Shown: positions 34,809-46,086 of the stretch, in pieces
How positions within the stretch are numbered: position 1 is the first letter of the stretch
Layout: every line of letters starts with the position of its first letter
Assembly: GCF_004379255.2 (NCBI RefSeq)
Contig: NC_056038.1
Span: forward strand, 5,866,729 to 5,930,728
From: Salvia splendens
Taxonomy: Eukaryota > Streptophyta > Magnoliopsida > Lamiales > Lamiaceae
Reading direction: 5' to 3'
DNA: 64,000 nucleotides
Notes under the pieces: generated by a model
What the model was told of the DNA's origin: nothing
The model's input: only the letters and a program-made list of their open reading frames with translations
The model's database searches: none
Made by a program: the position numbers and the translations under genes

Positions 34809-37800
34809 ATGGACGTGGATGCGGCGATGCCTACGGAGCCCGATCACGAGCCCGCCACGGCTAATGGTGGGGACCACCCGACCGAATCCGATTCCTCGTC
34901 GTCTCATCAGCTGCAAAGTAGTAACAGTGATGATGTTAATGATAGCACTAGTAGTGGTGGTGGCGGAGGCGCCGGGGTGCGCTGTGCCCCAACCTATACT
35001 GTGGTGTCCGCTGTTATGGACAAGAAGGAGGATGGTCCTGGGCCGCGATGTGGCCATACGCTGACTGCGGTACCTGCCGTTGGGGAGGAGGGGAGTCCCG
35101 GATATATAGGCCCCAGACTTATTCTTTTCGGAGGAGCCACTGCACTTGAAGGGAATTCTGGCGCATCAGGAACTCCCTCGTCAGCCGGAAGTGCAGGGAT
35201 TCGTATGTGTTGTTTAATTTCGTGATGTTTCCGATGATTTCCGATTGCACATTTTAAAGGGATTTACCAAGTTAGAGATGCTTAACTGTATGTCTAATTT
35301 GTTCTTGAATATGCTGACAGATGATATCTATCATTTCCGATGATTGATGTTGAAAGGATTATCTAGTAGATTTGGAGTACTAGTGTGAATTCATTTGTTT
35401 ATTGAGGATTTTATGACAAGAACTAGAAGTGGAGATTTAAAATTTTGTAGGTTTTCTGTATTTTTTCTGAGAACATGTAGGTTGTCTGTGTTGGTAAAAC
35501 ATTATCCATGTTTTTGTTGTGACAATGAAAGACACAAAGTTCTGTCATTACCTGTAAATTGGTTCTGCTGTAATTCTTGAATTCAAATATGTCAATGATA
35601 ATGAAGCTCTGCTTTGTAGGGTTGGCTGGTGCCACTGCTGATATACACTGTTATGATGTTTTGACAAATAAATGGTCTCGGTAAGTCTAATTAACTAATA
35701 ATATCATGTTCTCTACTCTTCATTTCTGACAGTTTTGTGCATGTTTTCTGTTATTTTGAACTTTTTGTTAAAGGTTGTAGCTTGATTCTTTACAGAATTA
35801 CTCCAATTGGAGAACCACCCACACCTAGGGCAGCTCACGTGGCAACTACTGTAGGTACCATGGTTGTTATCCAGGTGTGTGAAAAGTTGCCGTGTTTTAA
35901 AAGTAGCCTCACTTTTATTCTATTATGCAGCATACATTCTCACTTTGTTATTATTTTCCTTACAGGGTGGGATTGGTCCAGCAGGTTTATCCGCAGAAGA
36001 TCTTCATGTTCTGGACCTTACGCAACAACGGCCGAGATGGCATAGGTTAGTGTTTGCTACAACTGAAGTAATGCACATATATCTGTATTTACAACTAATT
36101 CACACATTTCTTTTTTTAATAAGAAAATTATATTATTCGCTCCAATTCCTTTTCAATTATTAATCACCCGAACTTTCCTTAGGGTTGTGGTTCAAGGTCC
36201 TGGGCCGGGGCCTCGCTATGGCCATGTCATGGCTTTGGTTGGTCAAAGATATCTTATGGCAATTGGTGGAAATGATGGTTAGCATTCTGGTTTCTTCCTT
36301 CACTAATTTGTTATTTCTGTCAGAAAATAATCGGTGCGTGTTTCTCAGGTAAACGACCTTTGGCTGATGTATGGGCTCTGGACACTGCTGCAAAGCCTTA
36401 TGAATGGCGGAAACTGGAACCAGAGGGTGAAGGTCCACCACCTTGCATGTGAGTTTGTAACTTCTGATCCCCTTATTTCCCAATTTCTAGTGGAACTATG
36501 GTCTTCTAGTGGTTTGACTTTCCATTGGGTTCAAATTGAAAACATTTTATTTGTATCCTCTTGTGTGCCGCGTATGGAACTCACTCCTGTCTAAACTGAC
36601 TTATCAAAAATACCTTTTCTTGCATCTCCAATTGTCCAGGTATGCAACTGCAAGTGCACGCTCTGATGGTCTTCTTCTGCTTTGTGGTGGGAGGGACGCG
36701 AATAGTGTGGTTAGTTTGGCGACCAAAATGTTTGCTTAATTTTCCTGTTATGCTCTATTCTTCGCATGGCTGCTTTAATCATAATATCATTTGTATTTTC
36801 CACTGAAATGATGTACCTGTATGATATCTGGTTGCTTTTCATAGTCTCATCACTACACTTTTCTACGAGATGTCTAAAATTTTGGATTTGGTGTCTATGA
36901 TGAAACAGAGTTGTTACTTTTGTCATGATTACATGCTGCCAAGTTCATATTTCTCTGCCCAATGTAGGGCAAGGAACCTGTATTACAGTAAAAGTGATGG
37001 TAGCTGTCTTTCAGAATTAATTTCATATTCTGTTGATGTTTTATCTTCTTTACTGAAATCACATTGAAAAACTGAACGCAACGTGTCCGCAGATGTCTGC
37101 TATTGATGTTTTAGATTCCTTACTCTTGTAAGTTAGTTTCATCTTGTGAAGTATAATTGTTCTGTAAATAATCTTTACATTAGAATCTGCAGATGTGTCT
37201 TCGACTGTGGTTGGTGGCTTATCATCTCTTTGTTATAGGATAAAACTTTGTGGGTCAATTTATTGAGAGTAGATTTGTAGGCCAAACTTACTGTAATCCT
37301 TGATTAGTACATACTGTAGAGGGTTCCTACTACATGTATAGTCTGTTATTGTACTGCCTAACATATTTGTGTTAGAGCTGCCCATGACTATGTAATTTGG
37401 GGGAGGGCTAGAAGTTCTTGTTATCTCCTCATTGATGCATGAGCAAGTGTAATAATATTCCTGAAACCAATTTGGCTATTAATAGAAAATACATTGCAGC
37501 CTCTTTCTAGTGCATATGGGCTTGCCAAACATAGAGATGGTCGTTGGGAATGGGCCATTGCTCCTGGTGTTTCTCCATCTCCAAGATATCAACATGCAGC
37601 TGTAAGTTCTCTATTGTGCCTTTATATGTTATATCACTTGATTTTGCTTTAAGTTGCATAAACCAAAGGTTATTGTCCTTCATCCTCTCAGTTGACAAAC
37701 TTATAGCTGCATTCTTTTAACTAGGTTTTTGTTAATGCACGCCTTCATGTATCTGGTGGGGCTCTTGGCGGTGGTCGGATGGTAGAGGACTCATCAAGTG

Positions 37801-40800
37801 TGGCTGGTACTTATTTATAAAGATTGCTATTAAGACGTCTCCCCGTCTACCTAAAATTGAGGGGTTGTTTGGTTTCATTCAGTTCCAAGTTTTAGTTCTA
37901 AGCACTTCCACTACAGGTTGTAAAGTTGTATTGGGTATAGCAGTAGTATTAATCAAGTGTGACAGTTGTAATGTTCTTTAGAGTTTATAGGTTAAAATTG
38001 AAATATGTGGTTGATTGTATATGTTGGGATTCGCACACACAAGGCTTTCACACACTCAAGAAGATCACACACACACTCACTGTTGTATGAGATCACACAA
38101 TGCAGAAACACACACACTCACACTTTGAGTATTGAAGATGATAATCTTGGAGAGAAACTGGAAAACTCTTTATTGATAAAACTCCTAAACTACATACACG
38201 GTTTATGAGCTATTTAAAGCTCTACAAACAAGTAGCAACTGCTACTAACTAACAACAACAAGAATCAAGAAAACAAGAAGAATAACCGCTACATCTCAGC
38301 TAACTAACTGCTGCTCCAACGGCTAGTTCGGCTAGGTTGCTTCTTCCTTCTCGGCTCAAGACCGAACTCCCTTCTCGGCTCAAGACCGAACTCCCTTCTC
38401 GGCTCAAGACCGAACTCCCTTCTCGGCTCACAACCGAACTCTTCTTCTCGGCTAGTTCCAGCTCAAAGCCGAGCTTACCGAACTCTGCCTTCTTCTTCCA
38501 ACTGAAATGAGCACTCCATTATTACAATTCTCCACCTGAGGGCTCATCTCAGTTCTTGCACAAACATTGATCAACTTCTTGCAATGATCAAACTTGTCTC
38601 TACCTAGAGACTTTGTTAGCATGTCAGCCGGATTGTGCAAGGTGTTAATCTTAATCACCTTCACTCTCCCCTTTTCAATCTCATCCCTAATAAAATGCAA
38701 CTTTATGTCTATGTGCTTGCTCCTTTCATGAAAACCCGGATGTTTAGCCAAGCACATAGCTGAGCTGCTGTCACAATGAATCACCATTGTCTTTTGGTCA
38801 AAACCAAAATCAGAAATCACTCCCTGAATCCAAAAGCTCTCCTGTACAGCTGCAGTGAGAGCTATATACTCTGATTCTGTTGTTGAGAGAGCAACAACAC
38901 TTTGCAAACCTGATTTCCAGCTGATTACAGTTCCAAACATGGTGAAAAGATAACCTGTTTGGGACTTTCTGTTGTCCAGGTTTGCAGCATAGTCTGCATC
39001 ACAATAGCCCTGCACAACCTCCTCAGATTCACCTTCCCAGCCATTGAAGACAATTCCCCAGCCACTGGTTGTCTTCATGTACCTCAATATCCACTTAAGA
39101 GCATTCCAATGCTCCTTCCCCGGGTCAGCCATGTATCTGCTAGTCACTGAGATAGCATGTGCCAGATCTGGTCTGGTACAGATCATAGTATACATAACAC
39201 TTCCAACCACACTAGCATAAGGAATAGACTCCATCTCCTCAGCCTCTTGCTTAGATTTAGGGGCCTGCTCCTTTGAAAGCTTAAAACTCTGGGACAGAGG
39301 AGTTGATGCAGCTTTTGCATTTTCCATTTTGAATCTCTGCAAAACTTTCTCAATATAGTCAGTTTGAAGCATCCACAGCTTCTTGCAGCCTCTGTCTCTC
39401 TGAATGTGTATGCCTAGGATCTTCCTTGACTCTCCTAGATCCTTCATTTCAAAGCTAGACTTCAAATCCTCCTTGACTTGCTGAATTTCTGTCATAGAAG
39501 GTCCTGCAAGTAGCATATCATCCACATAGAGCAATAGATAGGCAATAGGTGTTTTGCCCTTCCTCTTGATGTAGATGCAATCATCAAACTCTGATCTAAT
39601 GAAGCCAATCTTCTTCATTTGTGCATCAAACTTCTTGTTCCACTGTCTAGGACTTTGCTTAAGACCATAAAGACTCTTTTGTAGCAAGCACACCTTGCTT
39701 TCTTCACCACTCTTCACATAGCCCTCTGGCTGATCCATGAAGATAGTCTCCTCTAGGTCTCCATTTAGGAAGGCAGTCTTCACATCAAGCTGCTGCAATT
39801 CCCAATCTAGCTGATTCACCACAGCCAACAAAATCCTAATAGAAGTGTGCTTAACAACCGGAGCAAACACCTCATTGAAGTCAACTCCTTCTTGCTGTGT
39901 AAATCCCCTTGCCACCAGCCTTGCTTTGAACCTGATTCTGTCTTTATCAGTGGTCTCTACCTTCTTTTTAAACAACCACTTGCAACTGATCAGCTTCCTC
40001 TCCTTTCCATCTGTATTCAGCTTGGATTTGTCCACCAAAATCCAGGTTTTGTTCTTGAGTAAAGACTCTATTTCTTCATTCATGGCCTCTATCCACCTCT
40101 CTCTGTCCTTGCTTCTCATGGCCTCTTTATAGGTGAGAGGATCAGCAATATCAATATTCTCAGCAGCACACAGTGCATAATAGACCATATCTGCAAATTT
40201 CTCAGGGGGCTTTGCATTTCTCCTTCCCCTATCTCTTGCAATCTGGTACTCTCTGGTAGGATCTGCTGTAGGCTCATCATTTCTTCTACCTTGAGCTGGA
40301 GCACCATCACCCTCTGGATCAGGTTCATTTTCTGAGTCAGTGACTCCACCTGCTCCTAGGCCAACTCCCATAGGCTCCACCTTGAAGAAATCACTCTCAA
40401 CTTCACTGGAGTCACTGGAATCCAGCTTATCTTTCAAGTAGGGCATCTGATCCTTCAAGAACACCACATCCCTACTCACCACCACCTTCTGCCTACCAGG
40501 CTCAATACACCAGAGCCTATACCCCTTAACACCCCTCTGATATCCCAGCAAGATACATTTCAGAGCCCTAGCTTCAAGCTTACTTTGCCTAGCATGAGCA
40601 TAGGCTGCACACCCAAACACCTTGTATTTTGAGTAGTCACTATGAGCTCCATACCACATGTAATCAGGAGTTTCAGATTTCAGGGCAGTAGATGGGCATT
40701 TATTGATGAGATAGGCTGCTGTATACACTGCCTCTCCCCAGAACCTGCTGCTCAAACCAGAACCAAGAAGCAGGCACCTCACCCTCTCTAGGATAGTCCT

Positions 40801-43800
40801 ATTCATCCTCTCCACAACACCATTTTGCTGGGGATTACCAGGAACAGTACGGTGCCTCTTCATACCCTTCTCTTTGCAAAATATATCAAATTCAGCAGAC
40901 AAGAATTCCAAGCCATTGTCAGTTCTTAAACATTTAACACTCCTTCCTTTCTCTAGCTCCACCTCCTTACACCATATCTTGAACTTAGTGAGTGTTTCAG
41001 ATTTTTCCTTAAGAATATATACCCACAACTTCCTTGTATAGTCATCAATGATAGCTAGATAATACTTTCCTCCACCAATTGAACACACCGGTGAAGGCCC
41101 CCAAAGATCACTATGTATGTAGTCTAAAGGGGCTGCAGAAGAGTGAATACCTGTAGGATAGGGTGCCTTCTTTGCTTTTCCAAGTATACACTGCTCACAG
41201 GGGTCCATCTTGTTGAAATCTCCAGAGATCAGGCCCTTCTTGATGAGTTCTTTCAAGCTTCCTTCTGCTGGATGGCCCAGCCTCTTGTGCCATAGCATTA
41301 GGGAATCATCTGACACAACATTGCTTTCTCCATCAACAGCCTTAGCCTTCAAATAATAGAGAATATGCTCTCTGTCAGCCTCCATCATCACTGCATCTCC
41401 AGATTTCACAAACAATTTGCCTTGACTCATTAATATAGTGAACCCCTTCTGCTCCAGCATTCCCAATGAGATGAGGTTCCTCTTCACTTCTGGAATATAC
41501 CTCACCCCAGTCAGGATCTTCACAGAGCCATCTTGTAGGCTTAGCTTCACCTTCCCTATCCCTTTTATCTGACAAGTATGATTATTTCCAAGAACAACCG
41601 TACCCGATGCTTCTTGAAGATCATGAAACCAGCTTCTATTGGGGCACATATGGAAGCTGCACCCCGAGTCCATTATCCACCTGTGACTGACCCCACTGTC
41701 ACTAATATTCATAAGTTGAGCCGGGGGATCAGCACTCTCCACACAATCAGATTGGTTGTGTCCCTCAGAGGCCATCTTTCTCTTCCATGCATGACAATCT
41801 TTCTTCAAATGTCCAGGTTTCTTGCACCAATAGCAAGTTCTGGTTTCCTTCTGAACATCAGAACTTGAGGGTTTAGGGCCCTCAAACTTCTTCTTGAAGT
41901 TCTGCTTCTTGAACTTCTTCACATTCAAGGCCTCTGCAGCTTGAACATTGGAGCTTGCAGAGCCTCTGTTGGCTGTCTTCTGGAGTTCTTTGGCCATCAA
42001 GGCTGAATAGACTTCTGCATAGGTGATAGGTTTATCTCTTCCATAGATAATTGCATCACTTAACTGGTCATACGAGCTAGGCAAGGCATTCAATGTGAGA
42101 ATGGCCTTATCCTCATCTGAAATCTTGACATCAACAGATCCCAGGTCATCAATGATCTTGTTGAACTCCTCTAGCTGCTCAATGATGGACCTATCTCCAG
42201 AAAAACTATAGGCATACAGCCTCTTCTTGAGATACAGCCGGTTAGCCAAGGATTTGGCCAAGTAAACTTCATCCAACTTGTCCAAGATCTCCACCGCAGT
42301 CTTGGCTTCTTGAACATCCCTCAAGACCTTATCTCCAAGGCACAGAATCACTGCAGAATGTGCCTTGAGCTGCATCTCCTCCATCTTTGCCTGAGCTTTA
42401 TCATCAAGCACTGGAGCCTTTCCTTTCTCCTCTGGTTTTGCAAGAACTGCGGCCAAGCCTTGTTGAATCAAAACCGCCTTCATCTTCATCTTCCACAGGC
42501 TATGAACTTTTCTGCATCAAGCCTTGCTGCCATCTCTGAAACCGTTTGATCCTCTGCAAATCAGCTTCAATATCCCTTCCCACAGACGGCGCCACTTGTT
42601 GGGATTCGCACACACAAGGCTTTCACACACTCAAGAAGATCACACACACACTCACTGTTGTATGAGATCACACAATGCAGAAACACACACACTCACACTT
42701 TGAGTATTGAAGATGATAATCTTGGAGAGAAACTGGAAAACTCTTTATTGATAAAACTCCTAAACTACATACACGGTTTATGAGCTATTTAAAGCTCTAC
42801 AAACAAGTAGCAACTGCTACTAACTAACAACAACAAGAATCAAGAAAACAAGAAGAATAACCGCTACATCTCAGCTAACTAACTGCTGCTCCAACGGCTA
42901 GTTCGGCTAGGTTGCTTCTTCCTTCTCGGCTCAAGACCGAACTCCCTTCTCGGCTCAAGACCGAACTCCCTTCTCGGCTCACAACCGAACTCCCTTCTCG
43001 GCTAGTTCCAGCTCAAAGCCGAGCTTCCTTCTTCTGCCTTCTTCTTCTCGGCTAGTTCCAGCTCAAAGCCGAGCTTACCGAACTCTGCCTTCTTCTTCCA
43101 ACTGAAATGAGCACTCCATTATTACAGTATATTCATTTGTTGGTGTGCCCACTTCAAAATTTATGGTTAATCTGACACGAAAAATATTTAAATGGTTGTA
43201 AAACAATGAAACAGGATTATGTTGATGTTTCAGGCTTGAAAAAAAGGTTTGTGATACACGAGTATTAACACAACTGAAAATTGAAAGAGGTGGTTCCAAA
43301 AGAAACATTAGTTGTTCTGAAAGAGGCGATGAAGTTAATATTTGAAGCAAACCTTTTATACTTACCTTTCTGTGTAGTTTTGGATACTGCTGCTGGAGTC
43401 TGGTGTGATACAAAGTCAGTGGTTACTAGTCCAAGGACTGGAAGATACAGTGCTGATGCTGCTGGTGGGGATGCAGCAGTTGAATTGACGAGGCGGTGTA
43501 GGCATGCTGCTTCTGCTGTTGGTGATTTGATTTTCATCTATGGTGGTTTGCGTGGTGGTAAGAAAAGATACCTTTAGCAAAGAAATGATATACACTGTTT
43601 AATTGACATACTGACTTTTAAAATTTTATTCTAACTGTGATATTATACTATAAATAAATTTTATTAATATTTTATCACCGTAAGGCATCAAAATATGTTA
43701 ATCTAATTATCGAGGAAGCTAACATATTTCGAGTTGGAATTGAATATTAAACTGAGTCTGAAATGGCTTCTATATCTTCTCACTGGTAGTTCTCACTGGT

Positions 43801-46050
43801 AGTTGATATGCTCACTATCATTAGTATGTTGCTATGCTGTCAAGTTGTATGATGCTTGTGTTGGACACAAATTTACAAGATCATTGTTGATTTCATATAC
43901 TTGGATCTTTGTCACTGTTGGTTGTGAAATTTTATGTTAAGCTGCTTCTTTATTGCAGTCTTGGGAATTTTATTTGCCTCCTTTGCTCTTACAGTTAAGT
44001 GGGCCCTAGATCATGAACTTGTTCTGGAATAAATTATTGTATAATCTTTCAGTTTGCATGTCAATTATTTATCAAAAGTCGTGAAGCTATATGTGGATAC
44101 CTAGTTGTTTAAAACAAATATGTCCTGGATTACGCCTTTAACTCTTTTTGTGACATTGGACTGGAACAGTTTGCATTGAACCAGAATGTTGTACATTCTT
44201 TTTCAGGTGTTTTTGTGCATACTGATCTACATTCCTTTTTGTGTTTCGTTTTAGTTTTGGACGTTTGGTACAGTTAGTAGATGCATGATGTAGCTCATTA
44301 GACAAAATTGGCAACATTTTTCTGCTTGTTTGGTAATAATGGCAGTCCATACTAATAGTTGTAATATGTGTTACCACAGGGGTGCTGCTAGATGACTTGC
44401 TTGTTGCTGAAGATCTTGCTGCTGCAGAGACAACTAGTGTAGCTTCTCATGCTGCTGCAGCAGCAGCTCCATCCAATATGCAGCAGGGGAGGTTACAAGG
44501 TAGATATGGGTTTACTGAGGACAGAAATGGGGAACCTGTGCCTGATGTTGCTGCAGATGGTGCAATTGTGGTTGGAAATCCTGTTGCCCCCCCTGTAAAT
44601 GGTGATATCTATACGGATATAAGCACAGAAAATGCAATGCTCCAAGGTTCCCGGTAAGTATATGGACTGCTTTTTGTCATCCTTCAAGTTCTGTTACTAA
44701 CTATGATATTCCTGGACAGAAGATCTAGCAAAGGTGTTGAGTACTTAGTTGAGGCAGCAGCAGCAGAAGCTGAGGCCATCACTGCTGCACTAGCAGCTGC
44801 CAAAGCTCGACAAGTTAATGGAGAAGTTGAGTTGCCAGATAGAGATCGTGGAGCTGAGGCTACCCCCAGTGGGAAGCAAATATCCTCTCTGATCAAGCCT
44901 GATTCCATGTCAAATAATTTAGTTCCACCTGGAGTTAGGCTTCATCACCGAGCAGTAAGTACTGTTATAACAAAATCTGTCTTTAGACTACGTTGAGTTA
45001 TTTTACTGCCTAAGGTGGTTTTCTCTGTTTTTAAGTACCTGCTATTGATAATTCTCAGGTGGTTGTAGCTGCAGAGACTGGTGGTGCTTTGGGTGGTATG
45101 GTCAGACAGCTTTCAATTGATCAGTTTGAAAATGAAGGCAGGTGTGTCAGTTATGGAACTCCAGAAAGTGCAACAGCAGCGAGAAAACTTTTGGATCGGC
45201 AAATGTCAATTAACAGTGTACCAAAGAAGGTATATTTTCCATAACGCAGTAAAAATATGCTCTGGTGTATGCTATCTGGCTGATATAAGGAATATACATG
45301 GGATGAGTTTTGATGTTAATACAGTGGTTATAGTGTAACCAAGTGTAACAAAAAAAAAACAAATGTAACTGCATTAGTGACAACATATTTCTTGAACTGT
45401 CAAGGTTAACAAGATAAACTAGATATTTGCATTTTTTGATTCCTAATAGTTTCCCCTAAGATTTGCTCACTAAGTTGTTTAGTTATATAGCCTGACATTT
45501 TACTTGTTTAATTAACCTGAGATCATGGTAGTTTTATCATATATTCTATTTTGATAGAAAAAGTTTTTTAAAGTTGAAGTCTATTGGACCAGGTGATTGC
45601 TCATCTTTTGAAACCTCGTGGCTGGAAACCTCCAGTTCGTAGACAATTTTTCTTGGATTGCAATGAGATTGCAGATCTTTGTGATAGTGCTGAAAGGATA
45701 TTTGCAAGTGAACCTAGTGTACTGCAGCTGAAGGCCCCTATTAAAATATTCGGTGATTTACATGGCCAATTTGGGGATCTGATGCGACTTTTCGATGAGT
45801 ACGGATCACCTTCGACTGCTGGAGACATAGCGTATGATCTTATACTCTATAATTTTATTATTCTGCTTGAGTATCCTGACTAATTTCTGGTCTTTCAACA
45901 TGTACTTGCATATCCTGTAAATATGCCTCTTCGATTTGGTACCATTATCATCAGTGTTGACACTCTTCACCAATGCACAACATCTGCTGCATGTACATTC
46001 CCTTTGAGTTAATATAAAGATTCCATTTACATTCGAGAGGGGAACCTGCA

Positions 46051-46086
<36 letters not shown>

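Larger units (their letters stand above)
38022..43126 (-). mobile_element. Full-length, very young Ty1/Copia retrotransposon (antisense in BSL intron 9)
   Basis: LTRs at 38022-38526 and 42597-43126 both start TGTTGGGATTCG and end CATTATTACA. GTATA flanks both ends (38017-38021 and 43127-43131). Outside a tandem-repeat block I see no difference between the LTRs, so insertion is recent. On the minus strand the order is 5' LTR (right), primer-binding site (TGGCGCCGTCTGTGGG, 42594-42577), one polyprotein ORF, polypurine tract (AGGTGGAGAAT at about 38537-38527) and 3' LTR. Integrase precedes reverse transcriptase, which defines Copia. Confidence 0.96.

Noticed and set aside
38959..42549. Plus-strand frames within the Copia element
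   Set aside because: Antisense shadows of the polyprotein.
44382..44657. Poly-Ala/Gln-looking frame as a separate gene
   Set aside because: It is exon 11 of the BSL gene, joined in frame to its neighbours.
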